This document shows, in pieces, positions 21,910 to 32,939 of a DNA stretch of 64,000 nt. The notes beneath the pieces are model-generated. The model was not told the origin of the DNA. It worked only from the letters and a program-made list of their open reading frames with translations, and made no database searches. Both the position numbers and the translations under genes were made by a program. The stretch spans positions 1,612,001 to 1,676,000 of the forward strand of contig JBBELK010000003.1 of the NCBI GenBank assembly GCA_037783545.1, read 5' to 3'. This DNA is from Henricia sp. BOLD:AAB3569 (lineage: Eukaryota > Echinodermata > Asteroidea > Spinulosida > Echinasteridae). The stretch's first letter is position 1. Each line of letters starts with the position of its first letter.

Positions 21910-22300
21910 ATGTGTGCCATAGCACACAAGGCTTTTGTTTTAGACTTCCGTCCGGTCATTTCTGAATGCCCGAAACAGTCATACGCCAATCACCCAGAGA
22001 ATTATGACCCTGTCTACTTTCATCTTATACGCATACCAGACTTATAAATCTCGACAGCCATGCTATCTTTGTCCGTCGTGATTGGGGATATTTTCTGGTC
22101 AATCAGAGGTCATTTTCGTTGTCTTTTGGCGCGGTTCGGGCAAATAGCCATCTGTGTGCATTTAGCAGGGTCATATCCGTCCATATGGTTTTGATGCAGG
22201 GGGTCGGGGGATATCAAGAATTTTAATAACATTTTTTCTGTCTGGCCCTTTCATAAATTTGTCTTTCATAAGATTCCTAACTTTGCTTATTGAGTATAAG
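21910..22300. other. No gene seen
   Basis: Nothing recognised before the satellite. Confidence 0.5.
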
Positions 22301-22314
22301 TATATTAATTTCGT

Positions 22315-22730
22315 TTACGAGTATTCGTTTACGAGTATTCGTTTACGAGTATTCGAATACGAGCATTCGTTTACGAGTATTCGAATACGAGTATTCGAAT
22401 ACGAGTATTCGAATACGAGTATTCGAATACGAGTATTCGAATACGAGTATTCGAATACGAGTATTCGAATACGAGTATTCGAATACGAGTATTCGAATAC
22501 GAGTATTCGAATACGAGTATTCGAATACGAGTATTCGAATACGAGTATTCGAATACGAGTATTCGAATACGAGTATTCGAATACGAGTATTCGAATACGA
22601 GTATTCGAATATTCGAATACGAGTATTCGAATACGAGTATTCGAATACGAGTATTAATACGAGTATTCGAATACGAGTATTCGAATACAAGAATTCGAAT
22701 ACGAGTATTCGAATACTCGAATACGAGTAC
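22315..22730. repeat. 14-bp palindromic satellite
   Basis: About 28 units of GAGTATTCGAATAC. Twelve of the fourteen bases (GTATTCGAATAC) are a perfect palindrome. Edge units are variant (GTTTACGAGTATTC at the left; shortened units near 22610 and 22655). Because 14 is not a multiple of 3 and the unit lacks stops in any frame, long frames run on both strands; these are artefacts. Confidence 0.95.
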
Positions 22731-22844
22731 AACACTGCATATCTCTCTCATTGTGAAACCGAATTTAAAACCTTTCGATATTTTCGATACTATTTGTTCC
22801 AGGATTCCAACGTGTGCCAAACGCGCAACTGTGCTTAGGCAATT

Positions 22845-23130
22845 TCTGGAATCGATTCCAACTCTTTGGAGTCGATTTCCATTCAACTGAAGAATCGATT
22901 CCAGTCGGAATCGATTCTATTCTCAAAACAAACAAACGCTGGCACTAAAATTAGAAACATCTCGTAAACCTGATACAAAACACTGCAAAATTCTTTGATA
23001 TTTGTAAATTCTGCACCATTAACATTTAGAATCGCCAGGTACTTTTTGAAATCGCGAAGAATAAGAATCGATTCCTCCACAAGACGGAATCGCAATTCCG
23101 ATTCCCACTTGGAATCGATTCTAACAGTAA
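22845..23130 (+). repeat. Family I repeat (AATCGATTCC-rich), copy 1
   Basis: Contains several GGAATCGATTC motifs around a middle with ACTAAAATTAGA, ATCTCGTAAACC and AGAATCGCCAGGTACTTT. The same layout occurs at 39540-39770 and, reversed, at 49505-49775. Confidence 0.75.
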
Positions 23131-23134
23131 TGGA

Positions 23135-24055
23135 CTCCGGAGAAGATTCGCCCATTAGTCACAATTTTTCACCAAATTGGTTGTTAGTTTTTCAACCAGG
23201 CACGTCATGCTGGTTTATAAACCATCGCCTGTCCAAAACATGCGGCGAGCCGAGTTTATAGACTCGACACAGTAAAACATATAGAGCGTTTATTGACGTG
23301 TTGTTTAGGGCAATATGGTATAGCGGTCGGTGCCAATTTCACGGCGGTTCGCCGCGTTATTTGATGGACGGGGAGGGGGGAGGGTGGGAGGGAGAGAGGT
23401 GTACGCTGCTTTTTCTCAGAAACCCTGCAGGGGCCATTAATCACCCTGTCATAAACCGCCGTCCCGTCTTGTCTGAGACGGGCCGGCTCGTAATTTCCTT
23501 CCGAACAGACACCGGTCATTTCGTTGATCCGATCACGGGGAAGATTTTCGTCTCTGCGCGGTGCTCCGTGACTCCGTTTCACCGCCCGGAGGTTGTCGCA
23601 TCTTAAGTTAATTCGGAGAATGCACCCTGTCTTCTCTTTTCGCATCATCCCTGCATCACTTGTTCTCCCTCAGAAGCTGTCCTTCCAGGAATTTCTCCCG
23701 TTAGGTCGCCCCAGATGCTCCGAGCGCCATTTAGCTTCATCCCTCATCCCTCCTCCATCCTCCCCCTACGCCCCTTGTGATTCAATACACGCGCTCGAGC
23801 GAATTCTCCGAATCTCGCTAAATTGCATTTTAGAAAGCTGGTCTAGCGGCTAATGCAGTTATATGCCTCTCTAGCTCTGCACAACGTGCAGTGCAATTGA
23901 CTCGCTGAAATCGCGTGAGTGTCGCACACTTTAAGCCTGACATATGGACTTGCATTATGTACGACGTGTGCAAAGGCAGTACATGTATGATTAATTAACA
24001 CTATAGCAGTCATGAATTATAATTTTATATACACGATATGCCAAATAGTACGTTT
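23135..24055. other. No gene seen; GC-rich stretch
   Basis: Bases 23290-23780 are GC-rich with conflicting frames on both strands (102 and 130 codons). Neither shows a domain, and the codons look unconstrained to the eye. Confidence 0.4.
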
Positions 24056-24059
24056 TGCA

Positions 24060-24290
24060 TGTTCAACCAATTTCGGAGAATTTAACGGTTGTGTTTAGCT
24101 GTACTTGTACAATCTCTGTTTTTATGCTAATGTATTTCCACATTCATGAGCAAAGCGGTGACGTCATCTCACCAACAACAGAATAATTCCCCATAGACTT
24201 GTGCGCAAACGTTGAGGTCATTTTCAGTGGCTTCTTGATGTCATGAACTGTATTAGTTTACTGAGTTTGTTTAGTATGTCATTTGCAAAA
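24060..24290 (+). repeat. Family H repeat, copy
   Basis: Shares TTTATGCTAATGTA, CATTCATGAGCAAAG and GTGACGTCATC with the other H copies, in the opposite orientation to 20095-20290. Confidence 0.55.
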
Positions 24291-24294
24291 ATCC

Positions 24295-25070
24295 TCACAA
24301 TTATTGTTTGAGCCAAAAATTGATCAGTTGGCTACTATGCTCTTTGAAATGTTGCAATGTTTTCCTTTGTTTTTCAACTGTGGGTCAGTCCCTCCATGAC
24401 TACCTACGAACAGCGCCCCCACCTGCTGATAATTTTGAAAAAAAACAAGGTCATTTCCTTGTGAAATAAAATCAAATTTGAGTTGTCATCTTTGTCTGCA
24501 GTAGTATCGTCCCTTGTTTTATGTATAAAACCAGTTGTGTGAATTTTCATTTTTTATTACAAAACCTTTCACACTAAACACAACACATTTGCTCGTGTTT
24601 TTTTTGTGCTGGGGTTACAAAAACAACAAATTCTGATTAAAACTTGATACTACAGTATAAACGATCGAAGAAAATACATGTACTATCTCTTTCGTTCCGT
24701 TGGCTTTGTGTTTTTAAACATACAAAATCGAGGAACTTTGCTAAATGAACTCAAGTCCATTGCAGAGCACGGTCAGTGAACCCGAAATTAGCGAAACGAC
24801 CGCTTCAGCTTCGAGCGTATACGCGCACGCGTAAGAGATCGCACGTGGACTATAGCCTATACTTCGCATTTATAAGTGATTACATGCCAAATGAACTTTT
24901 CAACCTTTTTGCGAATCACCGTGTACAACCTTCGATTTGTATAACCGGTAATAACTCTTGTTTGACTTGTAAATAATCCCACAAGGACGTCACGTGCAAA
25001 CTGGTTGATTACTTTCCTAAAAATCATGCAGGGAAAACCACATTTTCCGTCTGGCAAATTTGTATTCCGC
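24295..25070. other. No gene seen
   Basis: AT-rich; no gene or repeat structure recognised. Confidence 0.5.
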
Positions 25071-25074
25071 TTTG

Positions 25075-25125
25075 GCTGGTCCGGTGAGTCAGAGGTCTCG
25101 GGTTCAAATCCAGGGCGACGTAAGT
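25075..25125 (+). mobile_element. 3' half of an S3 tRNA-like SINE
   Basis: GGTGAGTCAGAGGTCTCGGG and B-box GGGTTCAAATCC match 11726-11757. The 5' half is absent. Confidence 0.6.
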
Positions 25126-25141
25126 TGGGATCGTGTCGCTG

Positions 25142-25291
25142 TATAGACCGTATCGAATAGCCGCCATTTTGCGGGGCACCTTTTGTTACTTAAACCGTTC
25201 AACAATGGAAGCACAATATGTGTAACCGTGCATGTCCTCTAAGAACAAAGAAACTGCCCCACGAAATGGCGGCTATTCGATACGATCTATA
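25142..25291. mobile_element. 150-bp MITE with TATAGACCGTATCGAATAG ends
   Basis: The terminal inverted repeats extend about 40 bp (CGAATAGCCGCCATTT, then GGGGCA). Both ends have TATA, compatible with TA target duplication. A copy missing its right end lies at 57674-57806 in the SoxF intron. tRNA-like B-box fragments flank it on both sides (25100 and 25325). Confidence 0.85.
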
Positions 25292-25317
25292 GCAGTACTT
25301 TCCTCGCTTTGTACATT

Positions 25318-25345
25318 TTCGTCTCGGGTTCGAATCCTATCCAGG
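25318..25345 (+). mobile_element. tRNA-like B-box fragment
   Basis: GTCTCGGGTTCGAATCC matches the S3 3' half. It lies 27 bp beyond the MITE. Confidence 0.5.
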
Positions 25346-25439
25346 TCAATAATAATTATGTTGATTACCCTTTTGCTTGTAACATTGCACAATGACTGCA
25401 CAACGGAGGTGCAGTTTAAAAAGTCCACGTACTATGCTG

Positions 25440-25640
25440 TTGTGGCTGCTTGGCCAAAAGGCGCACAACCCTATCAGCACTTAGATCGTGGCAATCCTCC
25501 TAACAGCTCCCCAAATATTGCCTCGGTTGACAGGCAATTGATATTAAATGCCTTGCCCATGGACACAAACACGTTGGCACTAGTGGGGCTCAAACTCACA
25601 ACCACTCGATCATGAGCACGGCTGTGTATCCACTGAACTC
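25440..25640 (+). mobile_element. SINE-like repeat S4, copy
   Basis: AAATGCCTTGCCCATGG and a GGCACTAGTGGGGCTCAAAC block resemble 15840-15985. The open frame at 25232-25615 runs across a MITE and this repeat and is not a gene. Confidence 0.4.
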
Positions 25641-25654
25641 ACATGCCCATATGC

Positions 25655-25700
25655 GTGGTCTCAGGTTTTCCTCCCACCTCTAAAACTGAACATATCTTCC
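25655..25700 (+). mobile_element. S2 SINE tail
   Basis: CAGGTTTTCCTCCCACCTCT and AAAACTGA match the tail of the S2 SINEs at 3648 and 26500. Confidence 0.6.
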
Positions 25701-25704
25701 TCAT

Positions 25705-26375
25705 TTTGCGTCGACGATGTTCTCGATTTTTGAAATAAAATTAATAACTAAGAAATAATTTCGAAATTAGGAGACTAACATCGGGGGGTGGACTAACCCG
25801 TCTACGATTTATAACTTTCGAGCATGCGCAGTACAAGTCTCATTAAAGTCATGAGGCATGAAAAACACTGTATAATGTTGACTTTTTTTCCACCAATTTC
25901 TAGGAAAACACCGCGCGACCATCTGTCCCAGGTTATCGCTGAGTAAATATCTACTTTAGCCGAAGCTAGCTTTTCAAACACGATGAATCATTCTTTCAGT
26001 CCAACACCAGCTCATATACTCCATCCAAACCCTAATAAATCATTACCGGTATTTTTCCTGACATTTATAATCCGGTCTGAAACGCTACATTGGGTTTTTA
26101 TTGTGACTTCCGAAAAACCGGAGGTAAACAAAATTAACCTGTTGATTGCAATTTTATCGTGTACAAATTGAGTACAAATGTCAATAGCTCGTTTGGGTTT
26201 CCCGGACGTTTTAAATCTTAAGTGTCAATATTGTTTTCGAGTTGAGAGATTTAACAGCCTGATATATGGTTGTCCAAAAAAACAACCTGCTTACGGCCCA
26301 TCAAAACTGTTTGCAGTTTAGGGGAAAAACTGAATATTTTGAAAGTATTTAGAGACTATTTGGAGAGTGGATTTG
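25705..26375. other. No gene seen
   Basis: AT-rich with one short frame (25983-26171) lacking recognisable features. Confidence 0.5.
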
Positions 26376-26379
26376 GGCC

Positions 26380-26560
26380 CCATGGCGGTCCGGTTGGCGT
26401 AGTGGTTCTTTACCCGCCCGTACAACTCTATTCCAGGGCGTGTATGTGGATTAGGTTTGCAGTCCCGCGTGGGTTTTCCCCCGGGGATTTCTCTGGGGGT
26501 TTTCCTCCCACTTCTTAAACTGCAACTCCTTCTTCGTCATTACAAGTTGATAATAAAGTA
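26380..26560 (+). mobile_element. tRNA-derived SINE family S2, plus copy
   Basis: A-box-like GGTTGGCGTAGTGGTT, degenerate B region, then TATGTGGATTAGGTTTGCAG, GTGGGTTTTCCCC and GGGGGTTTTCCTCCCACTTC as in the minus copy at 3648-3829. Confidence 0.65.
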
Positions 26561-26564
26561 TAGT

Positions 26565-26800
26565 TAAAGCTGAGGTGTATGCAGTTTAGAAACTCCGCAT
26601 AGTATGCTGTTATTGCTACGTGCGCGCCACTGCCTAAAATTGGTGCGCGCCAATGCCTGGTTGCTTTATGCCATTCTCTCCTACGATGAACACGGTATTG
26701 ATTCTGTACTTCACATCTGCCGCGTGCATGCACCCGGTCACATCACATAGCAACAACAAATTAGTCTGGCCATATGGATACTGTGATGCGTCTATACTCA
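26565..26800 (+). repeat. Family J repeat, copy 1
   Basis: Shares TTGCTTTATGCCATTCTCTC, CTACGATGAACACGGTATTG and TTCTGTACTTCACATCTGCC with 47310-47530 and 56520-56750. A TGCAGTTTA..AGTATGCTGTT leader also appears near 25412. Confidence 0.7.
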
Positions 26801-27239
26801 ATTTGAGTTGGAGTTTGGACCGCCTTTTTCACTCATGTATATGCACGATGTATTAAAGTCTATATAGTTGATTATCGCCCCAGCATTTACCCCGAGGTGA
26901 CCCAAAATCGAACCCGACTTCTCAGAATTTTCACCGATCTGTCATCGCCAATGATCCGAGCTGATACCTGCCCGGCAACGGCAAAGATTCTATTGCCCTC
27001 AACACCGCTGAACTCCGCGGGGCGTCGCGTTACCCGTAAACAGCTTTGTTACTGGATAATTAGGTGACTGATTTATGCTGTGCAGTCGCCATAAATTTCC
27101 GAGTATTGACATTTTTAAGGTACACGCTGATAATAAACGACACGTGACCGACAGCGCACCAATCAGATGACGGGGATTGATCCGGGTGTTTTATAATAGA
27201 ACAATTATCACAAGTGAAAAGCGAGTTTGGACATGTTAG

Positions 27240-27360
27240 TGTCAGTTAACAGATCTGTTAACAGATATGTTAACACGACATTAATTTGGACATCTAACCG
27301 AATGTCCAGGTTAACACCATGTTAACAGATCCGCTAACACGGTGTTAACACCGTGTTAAT
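27240..27360 (+). repeat. GTTAACA cluster
   Basis: In 120 bp the motif GTTAACA(C/G) or its complement appears about eight times, with palindromes CACGGTGTTAACACCGTG and CAGATCTGTTAACAG. It is short, locally ordered and not shared with any other repeat here. Confidence 0.7.
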
Positions 27361-27364
27361 TATC

Positions 27365-27710
27365 TGTACTTGTTGGATTTAATTCAGTTCGTTTATGGGT
27401 TCACGCCCGCAGATAGATTATACTAGATTGTTGGATGTACATGTATTTGCATATAGGCTACCGGCCCCTCGTTTCTCGGAATTGCGGTCAACGCTCCCGC
27501 GGGTGCACCTGCATCAATAGACCACGTTCACACGATGGGAAATTGCTCTCTGAAGCATTATAGGCCTATAACGATGATTAAGTTGGTTTCGAAGTAACCC
27601 GTGAGTCATGCTTTCCACGAAGCACTTGCTCTGTATTAGTCTATTTGTTAAAGATAATTTAGGCGAAGCAAAATGTGCTTGTGAAGTGTCCTGTTTTTTA
27701 AATAAAACTT
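27365..27710. other. No gene seen
   Basis: Nothing recognised except a TAGGCCTA at 27561. Confidence 0.5.
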
Positions 27711-27714
27711 AATA

Positions 27715-27870
27715 GTCTACAAAAGTGTGACGTCATTTGCCAGAGTAACTCGATCTAAACAGTCGCCGGTAATCTGAAACGTCTACTGCCAAAGCACAGA
27801 GAAACAGTTCACTGGTTTTAGTGCATAGAACCAGTAGCCTAGCAACCCACAAAAGGTGACGGTTTCACTT
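27715..27870 (+). repeat. Family C repeat, copy 2
   Basis: AGTGTGACGTCATTTGCCA, AAGCACAGAGAAACAG and CCCACAAAAGGTGACG match 10566-10700 and 57540-57670. Confidence 0.6.
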
Positions 27871-28034
27871 CATACTCTATGCTCAACAACTCGACCTCCC
27901 TTGTTTTAGTATATTGTCTGCTGATCCGGTTGTATAAACGCAACTTTATAATTCAATAACTGTATTGTGAACAGAAGCTTATGTGTCATTTAAAAAGACC
28001 AAAATATTAGAGTGGTGTTTTGGAGTGAAGTTTT

Positions 28035-28200
28035 ATGCATTCGTGAAGCGAACTTTGGGAAATTTGTCCTGTTCAAGATATTTGCGCACAAACCAATGGT
28101 ACATTCTTGCGAGTGCTTAATGTGACGTCACAACCTCGCTCATGAATATGCAAATTATATTAGCATAATTATCAAAAACGCATAATTACACTTTCAAAAT
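28035..28200 (-). repeat. Family H repeat, copy
   Basis: AAACCAATGG, TGTGACGTCACAACCTCGC, CATGAATATGCA and ATTAGCATAA as in 20095-20290. Confidence 0.65.
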
Positions 28201-28204
28201 TGGT

Positions 28205-29395
28205 TTCAAAGTTAGTTTTGATGACTGTACTAAAACTTTAAATTTATGGGGAAAAATTGACAAAGAAAGTTCTGTCAAACTACATTGGAAACAAATCCCC
28301 AGGGTTCATTTCGGTGGGAAAATCTGGCCTGAGCAGACACGTTGACACGGCAACAGGATGTGGGCACGCGCGCGTCGCGCGCTCACGCTGTGTTACCGGA
28401 TGGGCCAATGAGGTAACGTCCAGCCATGCAGCTGCCTTCCATAAATAGATAAAGTTATTATCTTTCTTACATCGGTTGAAGCTAAAAGGACTTCTATATA
28501 CGGTATTAAAGTTGTAACAATTCCAGGTCATCCATCCTTTCGAATCGGAAAGCAAGATAAAACTTATAGCGATTAATAAAAACTTGGCACCCTTCCTTTT
28601 ATAGGCTTAGCAGCGTTTACACTGTCGCGGAAAAATCCGTAAGCTGCACTCACCGCTTTGTTTCAGTGAATGGAAAAATTCCACTCGCGCGCTCTGCTGC
28701 GCGTTGCGCGTCGCGCGCGATAGGGCGCGCACAAGCGGAAAATTGGTCCTTGTGGAAACGAATGCACCGACGATGCGTACTGTACTTATGCACGAATGCA
28801 CTGGTGCTAACGTGACAGAATTTAACTGGGTCCGTTTACTCTATTTTATGTAATATTGTGCACACGCAATTTGTGATCGAATATTGAGTAGCATTTCAGT
28901 CGTTATCGTGTTTTAGTGACCGCGAGTTACCGCATTGCCAGGCGCACTTTTCAGTAGTATCAATCATCGGAGTTTTATTGTAGGTTAGATACTATTTCAT
29001 GTATTGAGTTTCACGTTGATATCTGTATTATTATCTATCTAGTCAGTTTTATCTACCACGTGCGTAACATGAGTTGCATGTACCTGGGAATTAATGATGA
29101 AATATTACGGCTGGTTTCTTTGGTCTTTTTTCCAAGGGTACAAACACATTTTACTGTTATCTGCGTGTTCACTTTGCGGTTCGGGCCTTGGATTTTCTTC
29201 TTCTTTTTTTTATTCGTCGTTAGATTTTTCTTGGCCTGTGCGCATATGTTTGATTCAGTTTTAGAGAATTTAACAAATTATAATGGTACATATAGGCCTA
29301 TCCGATAAAAAGCGCCCGAAATATGCAAGGTCCAAAAGTATGTATATACTTTCCCAAAACGAAGCATAATTTTCCTAAAATATCAATTTTTGATC
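28205..29395. other. No gene; GC-rich patches
   Basis: CpG-rich stretches lie at 28350-28400 and 28680-28740 (alternating GCGCG). Frames are short and contradictory. No promoter with a following gene is recognisable. Confidence 0.45.
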
Positions 29396-29399
29396 GGAA

Positions 29400-29580
29400 C
29401 AGAAGTTTGTTGGATACAGTGAACTTGTGGATAACAAGGCACTGATCGACCAATCACTTTGGAATCGCTTTCAAGACTGTTCTGCTTCAGTGATTTCGTC
29501 CAGGTACAGGTCCAAGTGGACCTGTTTGAACAAAGTGATTACCACAGCAATGGAATGTGACAAAACACTGGCAAAATCCT
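29400..29580 (-). repeat. Family F repeat, copy 2
   Basis: Reverse complement of 16800-16985 with scattered substitutions. Confidence 0.75.
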
Positions 29581-29584
29581 GCAG

Positions 29585-29935
29585 TTAAAGGCCCTATAGA
29601 TGATCTGTTTTTGAGCGATCCTGCAGGAATAAAACCATTATAAATCAAAAGAAAGACATCAACAAACTCATCCGAAGAAATTTATTTTAACCTTCAACCT
29701 TCTCGATCTTTAGGTTAGAGTATATTTCTATTGCATTGTACATTTCAAGGTCAATCCACACAACGCCATATTCTGTCACAATTCAACGTCCCTAGAAATG
29801 ATGGTGCGATGGTCACACGATTAATGAGCCGATGTAGGATATAGGATGTAACAGTCATCTAATTGGCAATGTTTCAATGACTTCTTGGTAAACGTTTTTT
29901 TGCCGCAGGACACATTAATTTTGTGATTTAAAGGG
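29585..29935. other. No gene seen
   Basis: Nothing recognised. Confidence 0.5.
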
Positions 29936-29944
29936 CCCCCGAAA

Positions 29945-30305
29945 TGGTTAGTGAATTCAGGCTTATTTTTTGCAATACATGCATCAGTAGGCCTATACCA
30001 AAATTTGCAAGTGTTAAATGTGGTTTAAAACAATTTAAAGCAGTTTTTTAAAAACCCTTTCAACTTTTTTGCCGAGAGAGGGCGCTGCTTGCGTGACGTC
30101 ATCTCATGGACTCGCAAGTAAAAAGCAAAGAAAAACATTATAATTCAGGCTCGTTTTTGGCAATATAATGCAAGATCATTATACTATACCAAGACATTGC
30201 TTGTGTTAATTGTGGTTTGAAAGCAAAACACTTTTTTGCCGAGAGAGGGCGCTGTTTACGTGACGTCATCTGAGAAACCCACAAGCAAAGGAAAACGTAG
30301 CATTC
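29945..30305 (+). repeat. Two tandem units with CRE-like site
   Basis: Units at about 29945-30120 and 30145-30300 share AATTCAGGCT, TTGCAATA, GTGGTTT, TTTTTTGCCGAGAGAGGGCG and CGTGACGTCATCT. Each ends in a perfect TGACGTCA. Confidence 0.75.
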
Positions 30306-30387
30306 AAACTGCATAGAATTGTGGCAAACTGCTGCAGTTTTCACCCTCCTTTTCTTGACGAGAACATGGAGCATTACTGGAATGATT

Positions 30388-30486
30388 ATGCACCTATCAA
30401 TTGTGACAAGTGACAATCTCCACCTCTTAAAGGTGGGGTAGCCCGGGGGGAGGGGGAGGGGTGGGGGAAACAATTGATAGATGCAT
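30388..30486. repeat. Small IR with G-rich loop
   Basis: TGCACCTATCAATTGT at 30388 and its near complement ending 30486 bracket a run of GGGGGG, GGGGG, GGGG and GGGGG tracts (30447-30470). The same TGCACCTATCAATTGTT flanks a poly-C run at 18885-18909, so this is probably one mobile family. Confidence 0.5.
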
Positions 30487-30489
30487 TAA

Positions 30490-31345
30490 GAACAAGATAG
30501 ATAGTCCAAAAACTTTGCTCTTCATTTTTTTCATTCCTGATAATACGAGGTAGTCTGTAAAATCCCAAATCGACCTCTTATTAACGAGGTAAATACGACT
30601 GTAATACGCCATGCGTGTATGCACTGCGTGCCAAAATAATTCGTCACTACATTTTTACCGAGTGATTCATATTCTAGTGGGATAGCACCAGAATTGATTC
30701 ACAGTTACGCCATGCAGTTGCAAAACTGGTTCTACACATAAGTCAGTGTACCGTTACCCTGCAATTTTCCTATTGCGGTTTAGGTCCGTTTCTCGGTGTG
30801 CGGAGCCAGCACTGAGGCATCTGACGTCACTACTCGGTTCTCTATTGCGTCGTATGTTTTTATTAGTCTCTGTGCAAAAATAAATTATTTTCATCGAATG
30901 CTCTGAAATCCACACGGATTGACCTTAAATGTTTAATATCTTTTAGCGGACATTATACTCTTCATTTTCCGGAGTGGAAACTGAACAAGTAGAAAATGTC
31001 ATCCGCAGCTGTTCAGCTTCCACGTGGAGTTTTAGGCAAACCTGGAAGTATGACTCATCGATGATTGCAGGGGGTAGTTATCGCTAGGCATTATCAATTA
31101 ATTGATATAATATCGATATATCAAGTTGCAGAAATACAAGTCGTGCGTGACATTATGTGGGATGATTTTACAATATTTGTTAATAAGTTAATTATTATAC
31201 TAATTACCAAATCGATTTAGTTTCAGAGGTCATTCACATAGGCTGTCTAAATGATCTGACTTCGTCTTCAAATTACTTGTGCAGTTTATGAAAAGTGAGC
31301 AAGTTCACAAAACTTCCAAGCATTTATATTTGCCGTTCGCGTCTG
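30490..31345. other. No gene seen
   Basis: Nothing recognised. Confidence 0.5.
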
Positions 31346-31347
31346 CT

Positions 31348-31422
31348 TAACGCGCGCGTTCACATGCGCGCGCGCCATTCAAGCGCGCGCGCGCACTCGC
31401 ACGCACACACAACCGCGCACGT
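31348..31422. repeat. Alternating purine-pyrimidine (Z-DNA-prone) tract
   Basis: Runs of GCGCGCGCGC and CACGCACACACA in AT-rich surroundings. Confidence 0.75.
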
Positions 31423-31424
31423 AG

Positions 31425-32065
31425 TGTTTCGGGCAGTTTTTACTAGACTGGATAACGACACCCGAGCATTTAAAAAAAGGTGATCGTCCTAAATAGAAAC
31501 ACATGCATGCCTTATATGTATTTTGACACCGTGAGTTAAGTTTCAGGATCTGTATTATCAATACGCGTTTCTCTTGGGCAATTGTCACGGTCGTCAAATA
31601 AATCGAGCATTCCGAAACAGTAAACAACTTGTGGTTTTCCTGCAAGCCTTAATTATCTAAACATCCTTATACCAGCTGGGCCTGTGCTATTAAACCTCGT
31701 CCGCTCGATGGAAATAGCTCCCGTTTTTATTTTCTCTTTTCTGCTGGCCCTGTTAAACTGGAGTTATCAAGCCAATGAACCTAAGCCTTTTCCGTTCTCG
31801 TGACTGACAGTTATATAAAGTATTCCGAAGTCTTTAAAGTTTACCCTGGGAAGTCGTAAATATTGGTCCCTAGGTGGATTTACGTTCGGTTGAAGTTTGT
31901 CCGAATCCCGATGAGGGCATTAGGATATTTTTTCTTATCTTATGTTTGGTTGTTTAATTTTCATGGTGATTAGGCACCATATCAAATTGCGTTTGTTACT
32001 TTGCTCTGTTGTGCACACATGCAACACTGAGAGAAAAAATGGATTCTATGGGAAAATAAAAAGTA
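31425..32065. other. No gene seen
   Basis: Nothing recognised before the tRNA-half array. Confidence 0.5.
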
Positions 32066-32072
32066 TGCCACT

Positions 32073-32935
32073 GTGCCTCATAGCTCAGCTGGTAGAGCAT
32101 CTGCCTGGTGTGTTGGGGGAAAACCGGAGGGAGTATATCACTGTGCCTCATAGCTCAGCTGGTGGAGCATCTGCCCGGTGTGTCAGAGGTGTTGGGGGAA
32201 AACCTGAGGGAGTATACCACTGTGCCTTATAGCTCAGCTGGTAGAGCATCTGCTGTCCGCGTCCGGTGTGTCAGGGGTCTTGGGGGAAACCCGAGAGGGT
32301 ATACTACTGTGCCTCATAGCTCAGCTGGTAGAGCATCTGACTGGTGCGTCAGATGTCATGGGGAAAACCTGAGGGAGTATACCACTGTGCCTCATAGCTC
32401 AGCTGGTAGAGCAACTGCCTGGGGTGTCAGATGTCATGGGGAAAACCTGAGGGAGTATACCACTGTGCCTCATAGCTCAGCTGGTAGAGCATCTGTCCGG
32501 TGTGTCAGAGGTCTTGGGAAAAACCTGAGGGAGTATACTACTGTGCCTCATAGCTCAGCTGGTAGAGCATCTGCCTGGTGTGTCAGAGGTCTTGGGAAAA
32601 ACCTGAGGGAGTATACCACTGTGCCTTATATCTCAGCTGGGAGAGCATCTGCCCGGTGTGTCAGAGGTCTTGGGGGAAAACCTGAGGGAGTATACCACTG
32701 TGACTCGTGGCTCAGCTGGTAGAGCATCTGCCTGGTGTGTCAGATGTCATGGGGGAAAACATGAGAGAGTATACCACTGTGCCTTATAGCTCAGCTGGGA
32801 GAGCATCTGCCCCGTGTGTCAGAGGTCTTGATGAAAACCTGAGGCAGTATACCACTGTGCCTTATAGCCGCACCTGGTAGAGCATCTGTCCGGTGTTTCA
32901 AAGGTCTCGGGTTTGATTCCCGACCTGAATCTTAC
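32073..32935 (+). repeat. Tandem array of 11 tRNA 5' halves (family S3)
   Basis: Eleven units start GTGCCTCATAGCTCAGCTGG at 32073, 32143, 32222, 32309, 32387, 32465, 32543, 32621, 32700, 32779 and 32857; most are 78-79 bp. Each carries a D-arm/A-box (TAGCTCAGCTGG..GAGCA) and a partial anticodon region, then a spacer ending GGGAGTATACCACT. Only the last unit continues into a B-box (GGTTTGATTCC near 32910). It is a SINE leader and 5' half amplified in tandem, with the 3' half left once at the end. The open frame across it is an artefact. Confidence 0.9.
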
Positions 32936-32939
32936 AATT

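Noticed and set aside
22290-22886. Long reading frames on both strands (up to 182 codons)
   Set aside because: They are produced by the 14-bp satellite, whose unit has no stop in any frame; the peptide is strictly periodic.
23256-23648. 130-codon minus-strand frame in a GC-rich stretch
   Set aside because: An overlapping frame of similar length exists on the other strand, and neither has a domain or splice signals.
32108-32722. 204-codon plus-strand frame with repeated HSSAGRAS
   Set aside because: It is the translation of the tandem tRNA-half array (units of 78 bp = 26 codons), not a protein.
32073-32935. CRISPR-like array
   Set aside because: Units are contiguous with no unique spacers, the context is eukaryotic and the unit is a tRNA 5' half.
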